The notes beneath the pieces are model-generated. The model ran no database searches. It was not told the DNA's origin and saw only the letters and a program-made list of their open reading frames with translations. The position numbers were made by a program, and so were the translations under genes. This document shows, one piece after another, positions 24,764 through 32,586 of a stretch of DNA of 32,586 nt. The stretch comes from Thermoplasmata archaeon (GTDB lineage: Archaea; Thermoplasmatota; Thermoplasmata; Lutacidiplasmatales; UBA184): assembly GCA_021812305.1 (NCBI GenBank), contig JAKAOB010000008.1, positions 1 through 32,586 of the forward strand, given 5' to 3'. Positions within the stretch are counted from its first letter, which is position 1. Each line of letters opens with the position of its first letter.

Positions 24764-27700
24764 CTACGCCGCGCCGTCGGGGGGCGGGGGCTCGTCGCCC
24801 CCGTAGCTCTCGAGGGTCGTCTGCGACGGGGCGCCGGGGAAGAGGGTGGCGAGCGAGGTCTCCAGGATCTGGATGCGCTGGCGGAGGTACGGCGTCACCC
24901 CTTCCGTCGACGCCAGGCGCTGGGAGAGGCCGAGGTACTTGCGGACCGCCCCCTCGAACACCGTCGGGAGAAGCTCCCCGCCGCACGGACCGCCCGGACC
25001 GACCCCGGTGCACCGTCCGGCGAGCGGCGGCCGGCGGTAGGAGGTCCCGCAGCTCTTGCAGCGGAAGCGCTGCGTCGCGTAGCTCTTGAGGTTCCCCATG
25101 AGGTCGGGGAGGAAGTGGGTGTTGAGGACCAGTCCGACGGCGTCGGCGACATCGACGGCGCGGATCTGCGCGGTGAGGGTGAGCGACTGCTCCACCCCGC
25201 GCGCCATCGAGCCGGCCTCGCGGTACGCCGAGCGGACCGGACCGCCCGCGATGTCGGACGTGTCGTGGGTGAACGCGAACCCCTCGAGGGGGGAGGCCGT
25301 TCCAAGCCGTCGGCCGAGGGTGGGGACGAGCGCGTCGACCTCCTTCGCCGGGCGGCCCGCGGCCGCCGCGCGGTAGAACGCGAGCGGGTAGCGCGCGGGC
25401 AGGTCGACGTTGTGCGCCTCCTTGTCGACCTCGGTCGCGTCGAGCCGGGTCGTCAGCACGAGGGGCTTGTCCATGAGGGCCCCACGGTTCTGCGGAAGGT
25501 AGGAGCGCGAGAAGTTGAGCAGGGTGTCGAGCAGCAGCGTCACCGAATCCTCGTCGCCGTCGCAGTTGCGGCGCTTCGCGGCGTGGAAGACGGGGTGGGC
25601 AAAGCAGGCCTCGGCCGACGTGTAGCCGATGATGCGGCCGGCGACCCCTCCGGACGTATGCGGCGCGAGCGCGACGACCAGCTGGCCGATCAGGTCCTCG
25701 ATCCGGGTCGCCCGATAGAACGGCTCGAGGTTGTACAGGCGAACGAGCTCGGCGTCGACGAACTGGGCCAGGCGCAGGAGGTACTCCCCGCACGCGGTGG
25801 CGACGACGAGGTCCTGCGGACGCAGTTCGACGAGCTGCTCCGGGTCCGTCAGCGGCTCGCCGCTCCAGTCGGTGGCGTAGCCGAGTCGATGCGCGGTCTC
25901 CACCGAAAGTCCGATCTCCCGGGGTCGGAAGTGGGTGAGCGGCAGGTCCGTGAGATCGAAGCGCGCGGTCCCGTCCTGGTAGACGGACAGCCCGTTCGCG
26001 GCCCGGAGGATCCCCTTCTCGAGCATCTCGGGCACCTTGCCGGGCGAGGTCAGGCCCTTGACGCCCTTGACCTCGGGGACCCGGCGCAGGCCGAGCCGCC
26101 CGACGGCGTCGGCCCACAGCCGCGCCACGGGCAGCGGTTCGGAAACGACCCGGCCGGTCGGCTCGGTGTGGGTCCCGCAGGCGCATCGAAGCCACACCGT
26201 CGATCGATGGCAGGCGGGGCATTCCCTCAGGCCGAGAGGTACCGGGACGCCCGAGCGCATGGTACGGCGGGCCGCTTCCGAGACGGAGCGGTGCGCGCCG
26301 CCGGCCTCGCCGACCGGGAAAAGGCCGTGCACGTTCGGGCTCATCCGGCGCTGCCGGGCCTTCTCGGGCCGGCCCACGCGGGCCCCGACCCGGGAGGGGG
26401 CCCGCGCGCGGACCGGCGCGCCCGCAAGCCGGCTCACGTACGCGAGCGGGTCGTCCCCCGTCGGGTCCAGGGGCTCGCGGCGGATGATCGTGCCGTCGAC
26501 GACCGCGAGACCCAGGCCGCCCAGCAGCGCGGCCGACACCTCCGCCTCCCCGACGAGCCGGCCGTCCGCATCCGGGGCATGGAGGAATCCGAGGCGGACG
26601 AGCAGCTCCCGGTACTCCGGATCCCACGGCAGCACGAGGCGGCCCTCGACCCAACGTCCCCGGCCTTCGGCGAACTCGCCGAGCCGGCGGATCTCGGGGA
26701 CGGTCAGGTCGTGCCAGAAGAGGAGGAAGCGAGGGTGAAGCGGCACATCGAAGCGCCGCGACTGCTCGAGCGCCTCGGCGTAGCTGGGAACGGCGGCCTC
26801 CGGTCCGATAGGGGCGCCGCGTTCGCGGAGCTCCTCGAGGTGCCAGTCGAGGGAGTAGGCGCCGGGGGCCAACGCCCGGTTGTTCTCAAGGAACTCCCCG
26901 AACGGGACCAGGAGCTCTCCGAGGTCGACCAGCCGACGGACCCGGGGCAGGACGGCCCGGGCCCGGTCCGGGTCATGTACGGCGGCGAGCGTGCCGTCGT
27001 CGAGCTCGACGATCGGTCCCTCGACGGCGTCGCAGAGGGCCATCGCGGTCGCCTTGCCGGGGTACTCGAGCTTGACCTGCGTGCCGATCGCGACGAAGTT
27101 CCGGAGGAGGATCATCGTGGCCGGGTTCACGGCGCAGGAGGCCAGGCCGGTCGTCCGGGCGCGCCCGTAGATGAGCCGGAAGCCGCCGGGGCGGTGCGGG
27201 TAGGCGAGGACCGGCCGTCCGCCGACCGCCTCGGCCAGGTACTTCGGAGCGTGGCCGTCGTCGGCGTCGGCGGCCTTGTGCCGTCCCAGCCGCTCGAGAA
27301 ACTCCCATCCGGGCATGCCGAGCTTGTCGACCACCTTGCGCAGCTTCGCGGCCTTCTGGCAGAGCCCCTCCGCGATGACCAGGCAGGCGCCCCCGCGGAT
27401 CCCGTTCGTTTCGACGCGGGGCAGGTTTCGGAACGCGCTCACCTCGGCGTCCCCTTCCGTGGACTCTCCCGAGATGCAGACGGGAACGTTCCGCGCGACG
27501 AGCTCGATCTCCTCGGCCGACGGCACGTACTGCAGGTGCTGGAGATGCTTGTAGAGGGGGATCTCCTCCTTGTAGCGGCCGACCTCCGCCTCGTCGGGGC
27601 GGTACGCCTCGAGCCCCAGGTCGCGTCGCACCAGGTCGGCGAGCAGAACGCTCAGCGCCTGCGCGGTGCCGCCGGCGGCCCGGATCGGCCCGGCGTAGTA

Positions 27701-28105
27701 CAGTTCCACGTACTGTCCACCCCCCCGTCCGTCCCGGAGGTGGACCTCGGCCAGCCCCTCGAGCGGGGCGACGAGGATCCCTTCGGTGAGGATCGCGAGC
27801 CCGACGCGGAGCGCCGCGTCCAGACGTTGCTCGACGTTCGATCCCCGGGCGGGATCCGCCACGATCCGGCGCGCCATCGTGAGGGCGACCTCCTCCCGCG
27901 GGAGGCGTCCGCAGAGGTCCCGTATCTCGGTCGAGATCCCGTCGAGGTGCAGGTGCCCGAGCAGCTTCTCGACGCGCATCGCCATGTCCTGGGCGCGCGG
28001 CACCTCGGGAGTGAGCTCCGGGTCGAGGCCTTCGGCGCGGGCGCGACCGGCCAGCTCGTACGCCCGCTCGACCTCGGACTCGATCGTGCGGAAGTACGCT
28101 TCCAC
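24764..28105 (-). CDS. polC: DNA polymerase II (PolD) large subunit DP2, intein-free
   Basis: 1113 aa; YYAGPIRAAGGTAQALSVLL; HPVFHAAKRRNCDGDEDSVTLLLDTLLNFSRSYLP; CKSCGTSYRRPPLAGRC. Confidence 0.96.
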   Translation of the reverse strand: MEAYFRTIESEVERAYELAGRARAEGLDPELTPEVPRAQDMAMRVEKLLGHLHLDGISTEIRDLCGRLPREEVALTMARRIVADPARGSNVEQRLDAALRVGLAILTEGILVAPLEGLAEVHLRDGRGGGQYVELYYAGPIRAAGGTAQALSVLLADLVRRDLGLEAYRPDEAEVGRYKEEIPLYKHLQHLQYVPSAEEIELVARNVPVCISGESTEGDAEVSAFRNLPRVETNGIRGGACLVIAEGLCQKAAKLRKVVDKLGMPGWEFLERLGRHKAADADDGHAPKYLAEAVGGRPVLAYPHRPGGFRLIYGRARTTGLASCAVNPATMILLRNFVAIGTQVKLEYPGKATAMALCDAVEGPIVELDDGTLAAVHDPDRARAVLPRVRRLVDLGELLVPFGEFLENNRALAPGAYSLDWHLEELRERGAPIGPEAAVPSYAEALEQSRRFDVPLHPRFLLFWHDLTVPEIRRLGEFAEGRGRWVEGRLVLPWDPEYRELLVRLGFLHAPDADGRLVGEAEVSAALLGGLGLAVVDGTIIRREPLDPTGDDPLAYVSRLAGAPVRARAPSRVGARVGRPEKARQRRMSPNVHGLFPVGEAGGAHRSVSEAARRTMRSGVPVPLGLRECPACHRSTVWLRCACGTHTEPTGRVVSEPLPVARLWADAVGRLGLRRVPEVKGVKGLTSPGKVPEMLEKGILRAANGLSVYQDGTARFDLTDLPLTHFRPREIGLSVETAHRLGYATDWSGEPLTDPEQLVELRPQDLVVATACGEYLLRLAQFVDAELVRLYNLEPFYRATRIEDLIGQLVVALAPHTSGGVAGRIIGYTSAEACFAHPVFHAAKRRNCDGDEDSVTLLLDTLLNFSRSYLPQNRGALMDKPLVLTTRLDATEVDKEAHNVDLPARYPLAFYRAAAAGRPAKEVDALVPTLGRRLGTASPLEGFAFTHDTSDIAGGPVRSAYREAGSMARGVEQSLTLTAQIRAVDVADAVGLVLNTHFLPDLMGNLKSYATQRFRCKSCGTSYRRPPLAGRCTGVGPGGPCGGELLPTVFEGAVRKYLGLSQRLASTEGVTPYLRQRIQILETSLATLFPGAPSQTTLESYGGDEPPPPDGAA

Positions 28106-28393
28106 GGGCCCGGCAGGTCCGGGTCCAAGGATAAATCCTCGCCGTCTCCGACCGTTCTCGAGCGGGCGCGTTCGGTCCGGTCGGAGCCCCCGGTCGGCCG
28201 GTCGGCCCTGACGGGCGAGCGAGACGCGGGGAGGGTCCGAGGCGATGAGCGGCGACGGCGGCCGCTCTCGCGGGCCGACGTGGACGGCGGAAGGCCGACG
28301 TACATCCGGGGCCGGATCACGCGGCCCCGAGATTCGGTGGGCGCACAGGGCGACGCTGGGAGGTTAAGGGCGCCACGGGACTACGGTCGCGCC

Positions 28394-29185
28394 GTGCTCG
28401 CTGTGGAAACCCGCCCGTTCACTCTGGGCACGGAGGGCGTGATCGGGACCCTCTACCTGCCGCAGGCAAACGACCCGTTTCCGGGCGTCCTCTTGATCGG
28501 TGGATCGGATGGACGGGAGCCCCAGTTCTCCGCGAAGCGGCTGGCTCAGGAAGGGTTCGCCACCCTTTCGCTCGCGTACTTCGGCCGCCCGGGACTCCCG
28601 CCTTCGTTGCGCGACGTCCCGCTGGAGTACTTCGAGACAGCGTTGAGAGCTCTCGGTCAAGCCTTATCGCCGCCCCACGGACCGCTCGTGGTTCTGGGAA
28701 CCTCTCGCGGGAGCGAGGCCGCGTTCCTCGCCGGGATCCACTTTCCGGACCTGGTGTCGGCCGTGGTCGGCATGGTGCCGGGCAACGTGGTCCTCTGCAG
28801 TTGGCCCCCCGGGGGTCCGGCCTGGACGTTGCACGGGAAGCCCCTGCCCTACGTTTCGCGTTTCGGACCGACGGCCGACGATCCGGAGGCGGAGATACCG
28901 GTGGAGAAGATCCGGGGGCCGGTCCTGCTGATCTCCGCCGGCGCCGATCAGGTCTGGCCCTCGACACCGATGGCCCGGGCGATGATCTCCCGGCTCAAGG
29001 CCCACGGACACCCGTACGCGGACCTGCACGTCGACTTCCCGCACGCGGGCCACGGTGGGGAGAGCGTCGGCGGCGGGGGTCGCTCGAACGTATCCTCGGC
29101 GTCCTCCGATGGGACTCGGCCGAACGGTGCCGACGGTTCAAGTCCCCTGACCCGGGTCGTCGAATTTCTTCGCCGACCCCGGTAG
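28394..29185 (+). CDS. BAAT/dienelactone-hydrolase-like alpha/beta hydrolase
   Basis: GTG at 28394; FPGVLLIGGSDGREPQFSAKRLAQEGFATLSLAYFG; nucleophile elbow LGTSRGSEAAFLAG; PVLLISAGADQVWPS; DFPHAGHG. Confidence 0.8.
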   Translation: MLAVETRPFTLGTEGVIGTLYLPQANDPFPGVLLIGGSDGREPQFSAKRLAQEGFATLSLAYFGRPGLPPSLRDVPLEYFETALRALGQALSPPHGPLVVLGTSRGSEAAFLAGIHFPDLVSAVVGMVPGNVVLCSWPPGGPAWTLHGKPLPYVSRFGPTADDPEAEIPVEKIRGPVLLISAGADQVWPSTPMARAMISRLKAHGHPYADLHVDFPHAGHGGESVGGGGRSNVSSASSDGTRPNGADGSSPLTRVVEFLRRPR

Positions 29186-29211
29186 GTACCTCGGCTCCCC
29201 CCCGTTGGGTG

Positions 29212-29279
29212 GCCCCGCGAGCCGGTCGGGAACACCGGAGCCCTTGAGTGCTCCGGCAGGGTGGTCGCAGCGCCGGGGC
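29212..29279. ncRNA. Candidate structured element (strand unknown)
   Basis: Closing stem gccccgcg (29212-29219)/gcgccggggc (29270-29279, one bulge); inner hairpins ccggt/accgg (29222-29238) and ccggagc/gctccgg (29235-29256), mutually exclusive. Confidence 0.2.
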
Positions 29280-29423
29280 TAGCCCTCACCCTCCACCCTG
29301 CCTTGGGCCGACACGCGCCGGCCGCTTCGCCTCCGTCGCCGACCCCCCACGACGGCGTCCTCGTTGTCGCCGGAACTGCCTCGGTCGGAGAGGTCGAGGG
29401 ACAACTTCTCCTGTGAGCCAATG

Positions 29424-29431
29424 TTTAAGTA
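29424..29431 (+). promoter_or_regulatory. TATA-box candidate for ftsZ
   Basis: TTTAAGTA in GC-rich context, about 70 nt upstream of ATG 29501. Confidence 0.45.
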
Positions 29432-29500
29432 TGAATCCTCGGGATTGCTCCTGCCAGAGCGTATGACGCTCGTCCGACAAACGCAGCGGGGAAGGAATCG

Positions 29501-30631
29501 ATGAAATCCATCATCCAGGAAGCGATTGCCAAACACCAGGAGAACCAGTCCCTGGTCGAGGAGAAGAAGGCCGCACCGACGTATGTCAACGCGGACGATG
29601 CCGAGCTCGCGAAGCTGGCGGAGACGCTGAAGGTCAACATCCGCATCGTCGGGTGCGGCGGCGGCGGATCCAACACCATCAACCGGTGCGTCGAGGAGGG
29701 CATCCAGGGCGCGGAGATGTGCGCCATCAACACCGACGCGAAGCACCTGCTGACGGTCCACGCCCCGCGGAAGATCCTCATCGGACGCCGGGCCACGAAG
29801 GGCCTCGGCGCGGGCGCCCGCCCCGAGATCGGGGAAGAGGCCGCCCGGGAGAACGAAGAGGAGCTCCGTGCGTTCCTCAACGGCGCCCACATCGTCTTCG
29901 TCACCGCCGGGATGGGCGGTGGGACCGGCACCGGCTCGGCCCACCTCGTCGCCCGACTGGCCAAGGAGGCCGGCGCGCTCACGATGGGCGTCGTCACCCT
30001 TCCGTTCGCCGGGGAGGGAGCCGCCCGGATGGAGCAGGCTCGGGACGGACTCGAGCGACTGCGCCGGGTCTGCGACACCACGATCGTGATCCAGAACGAC
30101 CGGCTCCTCGAGCTGGTTCCGCGGATGCCCCTCGACTCCGCGTTCAAGCTCGCCGACGCGGTCCTCATGACGGGGATCAAGGGAATCACGGAGATCGTGA
30201 CGAAGCCCGGCCTCGTGAACCTCGACTACGCCGACATCCTGACCGTCATGAAGGACGGCGGGGTCGCGTTGATCGGCCTCGGCGAGAGCGAGAGCGCGAC
30301 GGACCGCGTCACCGAGGCGGTCACCGAGGCGCTCACGTCCCCGCTGCTGGGGAGCGTCGAGCTCAAGGACGCCACCGGCGCGCTCGTCCGCGTGATCGGC
30401 GGCCCGACGATGACGGTCTCCGAGGCCGAGAAGGCCGCGGCGCTCGTCGGCGGCAAGATCTCCAAGCGGGCCCGGATCATCTGGGGCTGCTCGGTCGAGA
30501 ACTCCCCCGATCTGGAGAACACCATCAAGGTGCTCCTCATCATCACCGGGGTCCGGGCGACGAGCCTGCTCGGCCAGAAGGGAGGCTACGCCGCCGGTGA
30601 GTCCGAGGAAGTCATCGACCTCGTCCGGTAA
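29501..30631 (+). CDS. ftsZ: Cell division protein FtsZ
   Basis: IRIVGCGGGGSNTINRC; FVTAGMGGGTGTGSAHLVARLAKEAGALTMGVVTLPFAGEG; YADILTVMKDGGVALIGLGE. Confidence 0.95.
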   Translation: MKSIIQEAIAKHQENQSLVEEKKAAPTYVNADDAELAKLAETLKVNIRIVGCGGGGSNTINRCVEEGIQGAEMCAINTDAKHLLTVHAPRKILIGRRATKGLGAGARPEIGEEAARENEEELRAFLNGAHIVFVTAGMGGGTGTGSAHLVARLAKEAGALTMGVVTLPFAGEGAARMEQARDGLERLRRVCDTTIVIQNDRLLELVPRMPLDSAFKLADAVLMTGIKGITEIVTKPGLVNLDYADILTVMKDGGVALIGLGESESATDRVTEAVTEALTSPLLGSVELKDATGALVRVIGGPTMTVSEAEKAAALVGGKISKRARIIWGCSVENSPDLENTIKVLLIITGVRATSLLGQKGGYAAGESEEVIDLVR

Positions 30632-31001
30632 CCTTTCCCCCCGCCCCCGCTACCTCGGCGTCGAGGTGGCGGGGGTCACTACCTTTCCCCCGCGCTGGCT
30701 CGAGCGGGAGCTCGCGCGCTCGCTCGCGGAGACCCTCCGTGCCCCGGCCGAGGTCAAGCTCGTGCGGTTCGCGGGTCCCCGGGCCCTCGTTCGGATCACC
30801 AACCGGACGATGGGCGCGGCCCGCGCGGCGTGGAACGCCAGCCTGCCGGGCCCGATGGGCCGCCCGGTCGCGGTCGCCACCCGACGTACCTTCGGGACGC
30901 TCCGCAAGGGGAAGATGTGGCTGCGGGGATCCTCCCCGATCGACTCGCGTACGGGCTCGCCCGGTGAGACGGGGGAGCCGCGGACCCGAAGGGACGATTA
31001 A
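30597..31001 (+). CDS. RNase P protein subunit Pop5/Rpp14-like
   Basis: PRYLGVEVAGVTTFPPRWLERELARSLAETL...PRALVRITNRTMGAARAAWNASLPGPMGRPVAVATRRTFGTLRKGKMWL; Pop5-like layout; start overlaps ftsZ by 35 bp. Confidence 0.55.
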   Translation: MSPRKSSTSSGNLSPRPRYLGVEVAGVTTFPPRWLERELARSLAETLRAPAEVKLVRFAGPRALVRITNRTMGAARAAWNASLPGPMGRPVAVATRRTFGTLRKGKMWLRGSSPIDSRTGSPGETGEPRTRRDD

Positions 31002-31004
31002 ATA
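30997..31004 (+). promoter_or_regulatory. TATA-box candidate for the pilin-like gene
   Basis: ATTAAATA about 39 nt upstream of GTG 31043. Confidence 0.5.
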
Positions 31005-31042
31005 CCGGCCCCACGCGTACATTCCAATCCGGAGCCGGTGGC

Positions 31043-32575
31043 GTGCGGCGTTTTCGTACGATCCGTCAGCGTAGCCGCCGGGCCCGTGCGGGCCAGGTCG
31101 CGGCGGTCGCGACGGTCTTCGGTCTTCTCCTGGTCGTCTCCTTCCTCTCGACCTTCGTGCTCGAGAGCCTCCCGGGGCAGATGGCGGCGCTCGAGGACCA
31201 GCACATCCTCCAGGTGGAGAACCAGCTCGCGCGGCTCCAGGCCACGATCCTGGCCGAGGCGAACAACCCCTCGATCTCCATGAGCCTCGCGTCCCCCGTG
31301 ACGCTGGGTTCCCAGGCCCAGCCACCGTTCGGCGCTCCGTCGCAGGGGACGATCCAGCCCGAGGGGGTCGGGGTCAAGACGCTCACGAAGTACTTCGTGT
31401 CGAAGGTCGCCTACTCCCCGCCGGCGTGGAACTTCGGGTCGAACTGCCTCACGAACGGCAGCGGCAAGTGCTCGAGCAACGGCAACATCGACACGTGGAA
31501 CGTGACCGACGCGAACAACAGCCACTTCACGCTCACGGTCAACGGCAACAGCAACAGCGTCGCCTACAACATCACCGGCAACAACGACACGATCACCATC
31601 GACTGGACCGGCGGCGACACCGGGTTCGTCCGGTTCACGATCAACGGCTCGAACGACCAGGTCATCTACAACAAGGGCGGCTCGGACTCCACCTTCCCGA
31701 TCGCCCAGTTCTTCTACTTCGGTCAGAACGACACCTTCAGTTTCAACCCGGCCGGCTCGCATGCGGTCAAGGGCGGGATGACCCTCTTCATCGAGTTCGT
31801 GGGCTCCCTCGGGCGGATCTGCCCGGAGGCGAACCTCTCTTCGTCGGACCGGGTGGGTTCCCTCGCCTCGGGGGGCAGCAATCTCAACATGACCGTCGTC
31901 TGGTGGAACTCGGTCGGCTACGTGTCCGGCCCCCACACCGTGACCTACCCCGGCGGCTCCGGGGCCAACGAGACGCTCACTTGGCTCAACCAGACCGGGG
32001 TCGTCGCCTGTGCGTTCAGCGCCGTCGCCTCATCGACCTACACGACGCAGTACCAGAGCGGGATCGACGTCCACCTGCTCAACCGCTACGCGCCGGTCAC
32101 CGATGTCGCCTACGACCAGGGTGCGGTCATCCTCGACCAGCAGGGCGGGCTTCCGATCATGGTGAGCCCCCCCTCCATCACCTGGAAGACCAACCCGAAC
32201 GGTCTCACCGCCGCGGTGACCCTCGTGAACCTCATCGGCAACTACTCGGCGAGCGGAGGGATCACCACCTCCGCGGTCCTGACGCGCGTGCTCGCCGTCG
32301 CCTCGTTCTCGATCGTGAACGGGCAGACGGCGTTCTACCTCACGTCGCCGCTCTACCTCAACGTCACCACGCCGTACCCGTCGGCGTGGATGAACTACTT
32401 CGCGACGCTGCCGAAGATCTTCCCGTACGGCGCGACGTGCCAGAGCTCGGTCCCCCTGACCGCCCCGTACACGTGCGCCGACCCCCCGCCCGGCGCCATC
32501 GTCACCGTGTCCGCCCGCCTCATCGTCAACGTGCTCACGGTGACCACGGTGTCGGTCGAGGTCTCCCTCGCGTAG
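31043..32575 (+). CDS. Secreted/pilin-like surface protein with one N-terminal hydrophobic helix and many N-glycosylation sequons
   Basis: MRRFRTIRQRSRRARAGQVAAVATVFGLLLVVSFLSTFVLES then an extracellular-type Asn/Ser/Thr-rich body (NGS, NVT, NIT, NDT, NLS, NMT, NET, NQT, NYS). Confidence 0.7.
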   Translation: MRRFRTIRQRSRRARAGQVAAVATVFGLLLVVSFLSTFVLESLPGQMAALEDQHILQVENQLARLQATILAEANNPSISMSLASPVTLGSQAQPPFGAPSQGTIQPEGVGVKTLTKYFVSKVAYSPPAWNFGSNCLTNGSGKCSSNGNIDTWNVTDANNSHFTLTVNGNSNSVAYNITGNNDTITIDWTGGDTGFVRFTINGSNDQVIYNKGGSDSTFPIAQFFYFGQNDTFSFNPAGSHAVKGGMTLFIEFVGSLGRICPEANLSSSDRVGSLASGGSNLNMTVVWWNSVGYVSGPHTVTYPGGSGANETLTWLNQTGVVACAFSAVASSTYTTQYQSGIDVHLLNRYAPVTDVAYDQGAVILDQQGGLPIMVSPPSITWKTNPNGLTAAVTLVNLIGNYSASGGITTSAVLTRVLAVASFSIVNGQTAFYLTSPLYLNVTTPYPSAWMNYFATLPKIFPYGATCQSSVPLTAPYTCADPPPGAIVTVSARLIVNVLTVTTVSVEVSLA

Positions 32576-32586
32576 CGCGCCGCGAC

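Noticed and set aside
25540-25600. Possible intein at the DP2 active-site hot spot
   Set aside because: HAAKRRNCDGDEDSVTLLLD is continuous with no insertion.
28180-28215. Short cggtcgg repeats
   Set aside because: Only a few copies, irregular, consistent with GC-rich low complexity; not a CRISPR or mobile element.
25115-28393. Upstream extension of the BAAT-like ORF (1356 aa in total) antisense to DP2
   Set aside because: Only the part from 28394 resembles a protein; the rest is the reverse of DP2 coding sequence.
29100-29160. tRNA T-arm-like string ggttcaagtcccc at the end of the BAAT-like gene
   Set aside because: Flanking bases do not form a 5-bp T-stem and no acceptor or anticodon arm was found; probably chance.

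Overview
The window is a gene-dense, very GC-rich archaeal segment. PolD large subunit, FtsZ, PurP, a Pop5-like RNase P protein, a BHB-type tRNA intron and TATA-box promoters all indicate archaea; a high-GC Thermoplasmatota-like lineage is my inference. In order it carries: the 3' end of a hutI-like amidohydrolase; a small duplicated basic protein with a strong terminator; a small zinc-ribbon protein; a B12-dependent ribonucleotide reductase; a GH15 / GT4 / HAD run; a DUF2400 (TIGR02757-like) gene with a small partner; a GNAT; a family X DNA polymerase; a membrane protein with a C-terminal Cys-rich domain; a tight minus-strand run purP-gcvT-STAND ATPase/TPR-nadC-nadA; a molybdenum hydroxylase L/S/M trio; a divergent wHTH regulator plus a small partner; a tRNA-Arg(UCG) on the minus strand; PolD large subunit (DP2); a BAAT-like alpha/beta hydrolase; ftsZ; a Pop5-like gene; and a sequon-rich pilin-like surface protein. 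The strongest unusual observation is a 28-nt intron in the T-loop of the tRNA-Arg(UCG), at about position 59/60, with a complete bulge-helix-bulge fold. Also notable are a PolX with an apparently degenerate PHP (exonuclease) domain, the STAND-type ATPase inside a nad/gcvT/purP run, the duplicated 71-aa basic protein, and a molybdenum hydroxylase without the CO-dehydrogenase active-site motif. I saw no CRISPR array, IS element or recognisable defence system. Functional calls come from reading motifs by eye; no database search was run.
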